From positions 1 through 13,325 of the forward strand of contig JAWXBR010000069.1 of assembly GCA_034440235.1 (NCBI GenBank): a DNA stretch of 13,325 nucleotides. Reading direction: 5' to 3'. Of the stretch, positions 6,613 through 13,280 are shown in pieces (positions within the stretch are counted from its first letter, which is position 1; every line of letters starts with the position of its first letter). The notes under the pieces were generated by a model. The model was not told the DNA's origin. It did not search any database and worked only from the letters and a program-made list of their open reading frames with translations. Source of the stretch: JAWXBR01 sp034440235 (GTDB taxonomy: Bacteria > Bacteroidota > Ignavibacteria > Kapaibacteriales > Kapaibacteriaceae). The position numbers were made by a program, and so were the translations under genes.

Positions 6613-8460
6613 TTGCTGGTGATCCTACAGTCTTTCTTCGCAAAAAAGTATTTATTCGAGATTGCTCGCATTGTCGTTCTCGCGACGGCTAGTGTGTTGT
6701 ATTACTTTCAGCTTATCTCGGTACCCGTACTACTGACGGGAGTTGCATTTGGACTCTATGCGCTAGTCAGGACCGCGGTCGTTGATTTATTTACCAAACG
6801 TAAAATCGGCACCGAGATATTCATTGCTATCGCAGTGGTCATTTCTGTAATCGGAAAGGAGTATCTGGCAGGCTCGATCATGCTCATGATTATTCTGATT
6901 GCAGAATTTATTGCCACTGCAAACACCGAGCGGGCACGAGCTTCCATCAAAGCGCTCATCGGTTCAGTGCCAAAAACAGCAATCCTGAAGCGAGATGACA
7001 AAGAAGTAGAAGTGCCGATTATTTCGTTGAAGGTTGGAGACGTTGTGCTTGCACGCACTGGAGATAAGATTCCGGTTGACGGTACTGTGGTTGGCGGCGA
7101 CGGGTCGGTAAACCAGGCGCCAATCACTGGTGAAAGCATGCCGCAGGAAAAGGTCGTTGGCAACGAAGTCTTTGCTGGTACTATTGTGGAATCGGGCGCC
7201 ATAGATATTCAGGTGACCAAGTTTGCCGAAGACACTCTGTTTGCCCGCATTATTTCGCTCGTAGAGGAAGCGCAAGCACAAGAAGCTCCTATTGAAAAGT
7301 TTACAGATAAGATTGCAACCTATCTCATCCCAGTTGCGCTTGTATTTGTCACTGGTGTGTATCTCTACACACATGACGTCCGGTTGATCATAGCGTTGCT
7401 CATATTTATGTCCCCCGCCGAACTGGGTCTTGCAACTCCTCTCGTTACGATCTCTGGTATTGCACGAGCAGCTCGCGAAGGTATCTTGATGAAGGGCGGC
7501 ATGTTTTTAGAGAACTTGTCCAAGGTAGACACATTTGTATTCGACAAAACTGGAACGTTAACCGTTGGCACGCCAGAAGTAAGCCGCGTAGATGTTATAG
7601 ACACGAACTATAGCGAACAAGAAATTGTACGCCTCGCTGCCGCACTAGAACGTAGGTCGAGTCACCCATTGGCAAAAGCAATCCTACAGTACGCCGAAGC
7701 TCTAAGAGTCTCAATTCCGGAGCCGACAGACTTTAATGTAGTGCAGGGTCGTGGTGTATACGCCCACGTAGAGGGGAAAAAGGTTGTCTTGGGTAATCTT
7801 GCTTTTCTTCAAGAGCAGAACATCCAGATTCCTAGTGGTTCAACTCCAGCTACGCACCTTACCGGTGTGTATCTAGCCGTCGATCAACACTTCGTCGGAG
7901 CGCTGTACTTGTCTGACACGATTAAACCCGGAGCGAAGGAAACTATCGAGCGGCTTCTTAAGAGCGGTGTTAAACGAATCATTATGCTTACGGGCGACAG
8001 TGAAGGCAGCGCCAAAAGCGTGGCAGATGAACTCGGCATTGTAGAGTACAAAGCGCATTTGCTGCCTGAAGGTAAACTGCGTTATATACAGCAATTACAA
8101 AATAAAGGTGCAATGGTTGCGATGGTTGGTGACGGCGTAAACGACGCACCAGTACTAGTTCAAGCCAATGTTGGCATTGCCATGGGGGCCATGGGGACAC
8201 AGGCAGCGATGGAAGCTGCGGATATCGTGCTTACCGACGACAACCTCTTAAAAATTGCAAAAGCCAGAACCCTAAGTAAACGCGCCTTCCGCACCATAAA
8301 AGAAAACGTTTTTTTTGGCGTTGGTGTTGTGCATGTTGCAGGCATAATCCTTGTTCTACTCAAAGTGTTGGGTCCGATCGAGGCCGCTGCAATTCACCTT
8401 GTACCCGATGTGCTTGTATTTCTGAACTCGACAAAACTGCTTAAGGTGAAACTTGAATAA
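6613..8460 (+). CDS. P1B-type heavy-metal-translocating P-type ATPase, unusual ion site
   Basis: This is an ATP-driven cation pump of the inner membrane, about 615 residues. The actuator has ITGES (171-175). Phosphorylation is at Asp311 in DKTGTLT. The nucleotide domain has the P1B-specific His-Pro pair (SSHPLA, 349-354), and the hinge is GDGVNDAP (506-513). Eight membrane helices fit near 17-36, 37-57, 66-81, 85-102, 234-253, 256-276, 565-584 and 587-606, which is P1B topology. There is no N-terminal HMA domain. The helix-6 metal motif, normally CPC (or SPC in P1B-4), reads SPAE (267-270). The helix-8 motif, HEGGT in P1B-4, reads HLVPD (595-599). The frame is open back into the tRNA but has no ATG; TTG at 6613 is preferred, and GTG at 6619 is possible. 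TspO overlaps its end. Substrate unknown; P1B-4 is the nearest class by inference. Confidence 0.9.
   Translation: MLVILQSFFAKKYLFEIARIVVLATASVLYYFQLISVPVLLTGVAFGLYALVRTAVVDLFTKRKIGTEIFIAIAVVISVIGKEYLAGSIMLMIILIAEFIATANTERARASIKALIGSVPKTAILKRDDKEVEVPIISLKVGDVVLARTGDKIPVDGTVVGGDGSVNQAPITGESMPQEKVVGNEVFAGTIVESGAIDIQVTKFAEDTLFARIISLVEEAQAQEAPIEKFTDKIATYLIPVALVFVTGVYLYTHDVRLIIALLIFMSPAELGLATPLVTISGIARAAREGILMKGGMFLENLSKVDTFVFDKTGTLTVGTPEVSRVDVIDTNYSEQEIVRLAAALERRSSHPLAKAILQYAEALRVSIPEPTDFNVVQGRGVYAHVEGKKVVLGNLAFLQEQNIQIPSGSTPATHLTGVYLAVDQHFVGALYLSDTIKPGAKETIERLLKSGVKRIIMLTGDSEGSAKSVADELGIVEYKAHLLPEGKLRYIQQLQNKGAMVAMVGDGVNDAPVLVQANVGIAMGAMGTQAAMEAADIVLTDDNLLKIAKARTLSKRAFRTIKENVFFGVGVVHVAGIILVLLKVLGPIEAAAIHLVPDVLVFLNSTKLLKVKLE
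8443..8449 (+). promoter_or_regulatory. Ribosome binding site for TspO
   Basis: AAGGTGA lies within the last codons of the ATPase gene, three bases ahead of a TTG codon at 8453. It supports TTG as the start of the TspO gene, which has no ATG before its conserved WYSTLLKPTW segment. Confidence 0.5.
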
Positions 8461-8854
8461 CGAACCCTACAACTGGTACAGCACACTTCTCAAGCCCACA
8501 TGGGCGCCACCGTCATGGCTTTTTGGTCCGGTGTGGACGGCTCTGTATGTAGTCATTGCCGTGACGTACGGCATAGTTTTTTACAAAGTCATCACAAAGC
8601 AACTTCCAGCTATCGTTGCGCTACCCTTTGTGCTAAACCTCGTGTTCAATCTATCGTTTACCTATTTTCAGTTCGGGCTAAAAAATAATCTCCTTGCGTC
8701 GATTGACATTGTGTTTGTGCTAGGAACTCTCATCTGGGCACTCATTGCGATCTATCCGCACATCAAATGGATTGCCCTCGCGAACATCCCCTATCTCCTT
8801 TGGGTATGTTTTGCAACCGTTTTGCAGCTAACGATAACGTGGATGAACAAGTAG
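8453..8854 (+). CDS. tspO: TspO/MBR family tryptophan-rich membrane protein, short form
   Basis: TspO proteins are small helical membrane proteins that bind porphyrins and other tetrapyrroles or lipids, often linked to stress. The 133-residue protein shows the family signature WYSTLLKPTWAPPSWLFGPVW (8-28) and LNLVFNLSFTYFQFGLKN (61-78). It also has IPYLLWVCFAT (112-122). These match the Bacillus cereus TspO pattern closely. Four membrane helices fit near 22-43, 51-70, 80-101 and 105-128. The usual first helix before WYxxLxKPxW is absent, so the family's normal five helices are reduced to four. Translation starts at TTG, overlapping the end of the ATPase gene by 8 bp, so the two are probably coupled. 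That pairing suggests a shared role in metal or tetrapyrrole handling, but this is inference only. Confidence 0.9.
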   Translation: MNNEPYNWYSTLLKPTWAPPSWLFGPVWTALYVVIAVTYGIVFYKVITKQLPAIVALPFVLNLVFNLSFTYFQFGLKNNLLASIDIVFVLGTLIWALIAIYPHIKWIALANIPYLLWVCFATVLQLTITWMNK

Positions 8855-8862
8855 ATCTGCGA

Positions 8863-9864
8863 ATGAAAGCAATTGTTTGTACGAAATACGGATCGCCCGA
8901 TGTTCTTACGTATGCCGAGGTTGAGAAGCCGGCACCAAAGGACAACGAAGTATTAATTAGGGTTCATGCGGCATCATTAAATGCTGCCGACTGGCACATC
9001 ATGCGGGCAAGTCCTTTTCTGGTGCGGTTTATGGGGCACGGTCTCTTCAAACCGAAAAAACCAATCCTCGGATGTGATGTTGCAGGACACATCGAAGCCG
9101 GTGGCAAGAACGTAACAAAGTTTAGCGTTGGCGACGAAGTCTTCGGCGATATTGCCGAATATGGCATGGGTGCGTTTGCCGAGTATGTCTGTGCAAACGA
9201 AGACCTAGTTGTTCACAAGCCATCGAACCTATCGTTCGAAGAATCAGCGGCTGTGCCGTTGGCTGCGATAACGGCGTTGCAGGGGTTACGCGATAAAGGA
9301 CAGCTTAAAGCCGGACAACATGTGCTCATCAATGGCGCTTCGGGTGGCGTCGGTACGTTTGCCGTTCAGATTGCAAAGGCCTATGGCGCCGAGGTCACGG
9401 CCGTATGCAGCACGCATAACGCAGACACTGCACGCGCGAATGGCGCCGACCATGTTATCGATTACACAAAGCAAGATTTCACGACGACTGGAAAACAATA
9501 CGACATCATACTTGCAGCGAACGGCAACCGGTCCATTTCTGAGTACAAGCGCTCATTACGTCCGGATGGTGGCCGCCTCGTCGTCGCCGGAGGCTCGGGT
9601 ACACTGCTTTTTCAAGTAATGGCATTGGGTCCGTTCCTCTCAAAAGCCCGCGGGCGCACCTTCACCACCCTCATGGCAAAGGCAAATGCCGACGATCTAG
9701 GTGTTGTAAAGGGGCTCATCGAAGGGGGCAAGGTAAGGCCCGTTATCGACAGGCGTTATTCGCTGCATGAAGTTCCTGAGGCAATGCGTTATCTTGAAGA
9801 AGGACATGCCAAAGGAAAAATTGTCATTACTATCGATAAGAACAGCAACCCTTATAGAGAATAG
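8863..9864 (+). CDS. MDR-family NAD(P)-dependent oxidoreductase (quinone reductase-like)
   Basis: This is a medium-chain dehydrogenase/reductase of the zinc-independent, quinone-oxidoreductase-like branch, 333 residues. The N-terminal GroES-like domain contains NEVLIRVHAASLNAADW (28-44), PILGCDVAG (67-75) and VGDEVFG (89-95). It lacks the Cys/His set that binds catalytic zinc. The Rossmann domain has NGASGGVGTFAVQIAKAYGA (157-176), the dinucleotide-binding glycine motif. The C-terminal HAKGKIVI (315-322) is typical. The ATG at 8863 was chosen because it begins the conserved MKAIV start; in-frame codons further upstream lie inside TspO. It sits 8 bp after TspO and 5 bp before the SRPBCC gene, so it is likely in one transcription unit with them. 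Expected activity is NAD(P)H-dependent reduction of quinones or enones; the substrate is not determinable. Confidence 0.92.
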   Translation: MKAIVCTKYGSPDVLTYAEVEKPAPKDNEVLIRVHAASLNAADWHIMRASPFLVRFMGHGLFKPKKPILGCDVAGHIEAGGKNVTKFSVGDEVFGDIAEYGMGAFAEYVCANEDLVVHKPSNLSFEESAAVPLAAITALQGLRDKGQLKAGQHVLINGASGGVGTFAVQIAKAYGAEVTAVCSTHNADTARANGADHVIDYTKQDFTTTGKQYDIILAANGNRSISEYKRSLRPDGGRLVVAGGSGTLLFQVMALGPFLSKARGRTFTTLMAKANADDLGVVKGLIEGGKVRPVIDRRYSLHEVPEAMRYLEEGHAKGKIVITIDKNSNPYRE

Positions 9865-9869
9865 CAGCC

Positions 9870-10307
9870 ATGGAAAAACTTGAAATGACAGTCAAGATTA
9901 AGGCACCGAAAGAGCATGTATATAAGACCATGCTCGAGGATGCTACGTACCGCGAATGGACCAGTGTGTTTGTCGAAGGCTCGCACTACATCGGTAGCTG
10001 GGAGAAAGGCAGCACGATTCTGTTCGTCGACCCTAAAGGCCAGGGCATGGCAGCGATTGTCGAAGAACACCGTCCAGCCGAATTCGTCTCCACGATGTTC
10101 ACCGGCCTCGTACTCGACGGCGTCGAAGACACCGAAAGCGACGAGGCTAAAGCAATCATCGGCGCGCACGAGAACTACACATTCACAGAAGTGGATGGCG
10201 TTACAGAACTTCGCGTCGACCTCGACACCACCGAAGATTACAAAGAAATGTTCGACGGCGTCTATCCCAAGGCCCTTGAACTTTTAAAGACAATTGCCGA
10301 ACGATAA
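9870..10307 (+). CDS. SRPBCC (START-like) superfamily protein
   Basis: This 145-residue protein opens with the typical helix-grip start. Its first strand, MTVKIKAPKEHVYKTMLEDATYREW (6-30), resembles the polyketide-cyclase/AHSA1 group. A W-x-x-G-S-x-I-L-F-V stretch follows (44-53), then strand pairs ENYTFTEVDGVTELRVDLDT (101-120), and a C-terminal helix (125-144) that would close the ligand cavity. Such proteins bind hydrophobic ligands or act as cochaperone-like modules; no catalytic residues stand out. It is sandwiched between an oxidoreductase gene 5 bp upstream and smpB, whose TTG start lies 14 bp inside its end. This suggests one operon. Fold assignment is fairly sure; function is unknown. 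Confidence 0.8.
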   Translation: MEKLEMTVKIKAPKEHVYKTMLEDATYREWTSVFVEGSHYIGSWEKGSTILFVDPKGQGMAAIVEEHRPAEFVSTMFTGLVLDGVEDTESDEAKAIIGAHENYTFTEVDGVTELRVDLDTTEDYKEMFDGVYPKALELLKTIAER

Positions 10308-10764
10308 CCGCACCATACGCGCCATTGTCACGAACCGCAAGGCCCTTCACGATTACGAAGTGCTGCAGCGGATCGAAGCGGGCATAGTCCTAACAGGCAC
10401 CGAAGTAAAGTCGTTGCGTGCTGGCAAGGTTGCAATGACCGATGCGTATGCGATTTTTCCATCGAAGAAGACCGACGACCTGATGCTCATCGGACTCCAC
10501 ATCAACGCGTACGACTTCGGCAATAGAGAGAATCACATCGCAACGCGCGAACGTCGGTTGCTCTTGCATGCACAAGAACTCAAGAAACTCCGTGTAGGGG
10601 TCGAAGAAAAGGGGCTCACCCTTATCCCCCTTAGGTTGTACTTTTCGGGTCCACACATAAAGGTCGAACTCGGTCTGGTGCGCGGAAAGAAGTCGTACGA
10701 TAAGAGGGCGACGTTGAAGGAACGAGAGAACGATCGGGAGATGAAGCGCGCGCGCGAAGAATGA
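10294..10764 (+). CDS. smpB: SsrA-binding protein SmpB
   Basis: SmpB binds tmRNA and delivers it to stalled ribosomes in trans-translation. The 156-residue protein has the conserved start NRKALHDYEVLQRIEAGIVL (14-33), the GTEVKSLRAGK motif (35-45) and ELKKLR (95-100). The core ends with GLVRGKKSYDKRATLKERE (127-145), followed by a basic tail REMKRAREE. That tail normally folds into a helix in the empty ribosomal mRNA channel. The only reasonable start is TTG at 10294, since no ATG precedes NRKA in frame. It overlaps the SRPBCC gene by 14 bp. The tmRNA gene (ssrA) is not in the window. Family identity is secure. Confidence 0.96.
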   Translation: MPNDNRTIRAIVTNRKALHDYEVLQRIEAGIVLTGTEVKSLRAGKVAMTDAYAIFPSKKTDDLMLIGLHINAYDFGNRENHIATRERRLLLHAQELKKLRVGVEEKGLTLIPLRLYFSGPHIKVELGLVRGKKSYDKRATLKERENDREMKRAREE

Positions 10765-10794
10765 ATCTCAAAAACGCTAGTTCTAAAATCATTG

Positions 10795-10821
10795 ATTCCG
10801 GGAGATAATGATTCCCGGAAT
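10795..10821. terminator. Perfect 9-bp hairpin between smpB and tyrS
   Basis: ATTCCGGGA (10795-10803) and TCCCGGAAT (10813-10821) form a perfect stem with a 9-base AT-rich loop. It lies 31 bp beyond the smpB stop and 39 bp ahead of tyrS. There is no T-run after the stem, so it may be a factor-dependent terminator, an mRNA-stabilising structure or a protein-binding site rather than a classical intrinsic terminator. Confidence 0.5.
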
Positions 10822-10859
10822 GAATCGCGCAAGTCGTTATAAATATGGATTTTGAATAA

Positions 10860-12080
10860 ATGACTGCTTCCTTCCCCTCTGTCGCCGAACAAATGGACGT
10901 AATCCGACAAAACATTGTCGACTTACTGCCCGAAGACGAGCTCGTGCGCAAGCTCGAGCGCTCGATTGCAAAGGGAACGCCCCTTACGGTAAAGCTCGGA
11001 CTCGACCCGTCACGTCCGGACATCCACATCGGGCACGCAGTCGTGCTCGGCAAGCTGCGTCAGTTTCAGGACCTCGGACACAAGGTAGTGTTAATCATCG
11101 GCGACTTCACAGCCATGATTGGCGACCCTACAGGCAAGTCAAAGACACGTCCCGCACTTACGCTCGAAGAGACTCGCCTTAACGGCATTACGTATGTCGA
11201 TCAGGCATCGACCGTGCTCGATAAAACAAAAACAGAAGTCGCATACAACAGCACATGGCTCGATGCTCTGTCATTCAAAGATGTCATCGGCCTCACGGCC
11301 AAGTACACTGTTGCACAAATTCTTGAGCGCGACGATTTCACAAAACGTTATCGCGCAGGCGAGCCCATAAGCGTACACGAGTTCATGTACCCGCTCTCGC
11401 AGGCGTATGACAGTGTTGCAATTAAAGCCGACATCGAGCTGGGCGGCACCGATCAGAAATTCAATCTGCTTGTCGGACGCGAGATTATGCGGGCGTACGG
11501 ACTTGAGCCGCAGTGTATTCTTACAATGCCACTGCTCGAGGGCACAGACGGCGTAGAGAAAATGAGCAAGTCGCTCGACAACTACATTGGCGTCACCGAC
11601 TCCCCTCGCGATATGTTCGGCAAAACGATGTCCGTACCCGACCCCCTTATCCCCCGCTACCTACAGTACGCTTGCAATGCCTCGGTACAAGAAGTCGAAG
11701 GCATTGTTAAGGGGCTTTCCGATGGGTCTCTGCACCCACGTCAGGCCAAGGTCGACCTCGCCAAGCGTATTGTCGCCCGATATCACGGTCAAGCTGCAGC
11801 CGACGCGTCATTCGCAGAATTCGAACGCATCTTCGTCAAGAAAGACATCCCCGACAACATCTCCGACTTTGTTGTCGACACACCAACCGTTGCCTTGATC
11901 GACGTTCTTATGAATGCAAAACTCGTTGCATCACGCAGCGACGCACGTCGGCTTATCGAACAAGGCGGACTGCAAATCGACGGCGAACGCATCTCCGACA
12001 TTTCGTACACCATCGACACATCGTCGCCACACATTGTGCGTGCAGGTAAACTCAAGTTTATACGCGTTGTTCGTTCGTAA
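10860..12080 (+). CDS. tyrS: Tyrosyl-tRNA synthetase
   Basis: This class Ic enzyme charges tRNA-Tyr with tyrosine. The 406-residue protein has the HIGH motif as HIGH (56-59) within DPSRPDIHIGHAVVLGKL, the GDPTGKS segment (88-94) and tyrosine-pocket residues in YPLSQAYDS (177-185). It also has ELGGTDQKFNLLVGR (193-207), and KMSKS is intact at 234-238. A C-terminal S4 RNA-binding domain runs from about 345 to 400 (ASRSDARRLIEQGGLQIDGE, 357-376). The GDPTGKS context and the length suggest the TyrZ-like (type 2) form. It starts at ATG 10860 after a 95-bp gap with a hairpin; no T-box leader is visible. It is followed by a 90-bp gap before the next gene. Confidence 0.98.
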   Translation: MTASFPSVAEQMDVIRQNIVDLLPEDELVRKLERSIAKGTPLTVKLGLDPSRPDIHIGHAVVLGKLRQFQDLGHKVVLIIGDFTAMIGDPTGKSKTRPALTLEETRLNGITYVDQASTVLDKTKTEVAYNSTWLDALSFKDVIGLTAKYTVAQILERDDFTKRYRAGEPISVHEFMYPLSQAYDSVAIKADIELGGTDQKFNLLVGREIMRAYGLEPQCILTMPLLEGTDGVEKMSKSLDNYIGVTDSPRDMFGKTMSVPDPLIPRYLQYACNASVQEVEGIVKGLSDGSLHPRQAKVDLAKRIVARYHGQAAADASFAEFERIFVKKDIPDNISDFVVDTPTVALIDVLMNAKLVASRSDARRLIEQGGLQIDGERISDISYTIDTSSPHIVRAGKLKFIRVVRS

Positions 12081-12170
12081 ATTCGAGTCATCGTTGAAGT
12101 CTCCGCTCATTTTTTATTCGTCTACGCCCTAGCTTTATCAACATCCTTTCGTAGATTTTTTTACTATCGC

Positions 12171-12878
12171 ATGAAACCCTTCGCCGTTACATCATGGGAC
12201 CTCTCGGGTGACGAGAACATGCGGCGCGATTTGGCTTTAGTAGCAACAGCGCGCAAAATCCCTTCTGTGATGCGACTGTATACGTGGGACCCCTGGTGTG
12301 TCTCGCTGGGGCACAACCAACAAGAAAGTGTAATCGATGATCGCCTCTTGCGCGAACAAGGATGGGACCTCGTGCGACGTCCGACCGGTGGCCGTGCCGT
12401 TCTCCACGCCGAAGAACTCACCTACTGCATCGCAGTCCCGCAGGCCGAAGGCGTCAAACCCCGCGACGTCTACGAGCGCATCCACGAGCAACTCCTTAGC
12501 GCACTGCAGACCCTTGTCCCGACCCTTTCCTTCGAACACACCCCCACCGATCTGCGTCACCACTACGCCACAGCCGGTGCCGCCGCCGTCTCGTGTTTCA
12601 CAAGTAGTGCGCGCTCCGAAATAATGTTCAACGGATTGAAAGTCGTCGGGTCGGCCCAGCGCACCATCGACGGCGTGATTTTACAACACGGCAGCATTTT
12701 GACGGGCGCGGCGCACATGCAAATCGTGAATGTGTTAGCAGCATCCGAAGCAGAACGTCAGTCCATCACAACCGACCTACAAAAGAGCGCAGTGTCGTTA
12801 TCGGAAGCTGCCGGAAGAATTATTACAGCAGAAGAAGTTGCGGCAGCGATCTTGAAGGGCGGAGTTAAGGGGCTGTAA
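12171..12878 (+). CDS. Lipoate/octanoate transferase family protein, LipM-like
   Basis: The BPL/LplA/LipB fold family attaches lipoate or octanoate to lysines of the glycine cleavage H protein and of 2-oxoacid dehydrogenase E2 subunits. The 235-residue protein contains VRRPTGGRAVLHAEELTY (68-85), the acyl-binding loop in the GGRAVLH form seen in LipM. It also has ScF with Cys142 (SCFTSSARSEI, 141-151) at the position of the LipM catalytic cysteine. A Lys at 157 sits within NGLKVVGSAQ (154-163), and LQHGSIL (171-177) follows. This favours a cysteine-dependent octanoyltransferase over an ATP-dependent lipoate ligase, but the two are hard to separate by eye. There is no LplA accessory C-terminal domain. 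ATG 12171 is well placed. The gene stands alone in plus orientation, 90 bp after tyrS. The TAA stop lies inside a copy of the TAAGGGGC repeat. Confidence 0.88.
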   Translation: MKPFAVTSWDLSGDENMRRDLALVATARKIPSVMRLYTWDPWCVSLGHNQQESVIDDRLLREQGWDLVRRPTGGRAVLHAEELTYCIAVPQAEGVKPRDVYERIHEQLLSALQTLVPTLSFEHTPTDLRHHYATAGAAAVSCFTSSARSEIMFNGLKVVGSAQRTIDGVILQHGSILTGAAHMQIVNVLAASEAERQSITTDLQKSAVSLSEAAGRIITAEEVAAAILKGGVKGL

Positions 12879-12915
12879 GGGGCGGACAAGGGGCTGTGAA
12901 TTGACTGTAGGGGGG
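12866..12915 (+). repeat. Tandem AAGGGGC / G-run cluster
   Basis: Three copies of AAGGGGC start at 12867, 12877 and 12888, and a fourth run of six G starts at 12910. The first G of each run is offset by 10, 11 and 20 bases, close to whole turns of B-DNA. The four G-runs, separated by 6, 7 and 16 bases, could also form a G-quadruplex. The first copy spells the last codons of the lipoate transferase gene. Confidence 0.65.
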
Positions 12916-12940
12916 CAAGTTCAGTACCACACATAAAAGG

Positions 12941-12979
12941 TTGTTCGGCACCCGCGGGATGGTGATGTTTGTCGAACAA
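12941..12979. promoter_or_regulatory. Inverted repeat with inner CCCGCGGG palindrome
   Basis: TTGTTCG (12941-12947) and CGAACAA (12973-12979) are perfect inverted repeats, extendable to 10 bases with one mismatch. The 25-base spacer contains the 8-base palindrome CCCGCGGG (12951-12958). It lies 29 bp ahead of the GIY-YIG-like start, where an operator or leader structure could sit. Function is inferred from symmetry only. Confidence 0.4.
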
Positions 12980-13007
12980 TTCCACAATAGAGCAGGGTGA
13001 CGAAGAC

Positions 13008-13280
13008 ATGGATCGTACCAAATACTCGATCGCGGAAGTCCGCTCCGCTTTTACCACAGCATTCGACGCACATAAGGACAAATTTTCGCTCCCTGAGGGA
13101 GATGTCGACTGGGCGAAAACCACTAAACAAGATTACGGCCCAGGCGTGTACGTTTGGTGGCATCCCGATCATGGTGCGCTAAAGGTCGGGGTTTCAGCAG
13201 TGAATGCACGTAATCGTGCGCTAGAACTGGATACACCGGGGAAGTTGACCCCCCTACACCAAGGCAAAGTGACAGTCTGA
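13008..13280 (+). pseudogene. GIY-YIG-like small protein, apparently interrupted
   Basis: The open frame of 90 residues contains GPGVYVWWHP (44-53) and LKVGVSAVNARNRALE (58-73). These resemble the paired GIY and YIG (here GVY and KVG) strands and the following arginine helix of GIY-YIG nucleases. The rest of the domain, including the usual catalytic Glu, is absent before a TGA at 13278-13280. The same frame continues without stops from 13281 to the window end (15 codons beginning NSAKALVHYL). The TGA may therefore break a longer gene, or the end may be frameshifted. The ATG at 13008 is favoured because GGGTGA lies seven bases upstream; an in-frame TTG at 12969 is possible. The 129 bp before it carries the G-run cluster and an inverted repeat. 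The window edge prevents a firm verdict. Confidence 0.45.

Noticed and set aside
6756..7374. Long antisense open frames opposite the ATPase gene
   Set aside because: They lie opposite a clearly coding gene, show no recognisable domain, and fit chance shadow frames.
10765..10859. T-box or other riboswitch before tyrS
   Set aside because: The gap is only 95 bp, with no T-box sequence or specifier loop; a T-box leader needs far more room.
12081..12170. Terminator after tyrS or promoter before the lipoate transferase
   Set aside because: There are T-runs and a partial -7 match (TAGATTTT at 12152), but no stem and no properly spaced -33 element, so neither can be supported.
13278..13280. Selenocysteine or programmed read-through at the in-frame TGA
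   Set aside because: No convincing hairpin follows in the few bases left, and a broken or short gene is simpler.
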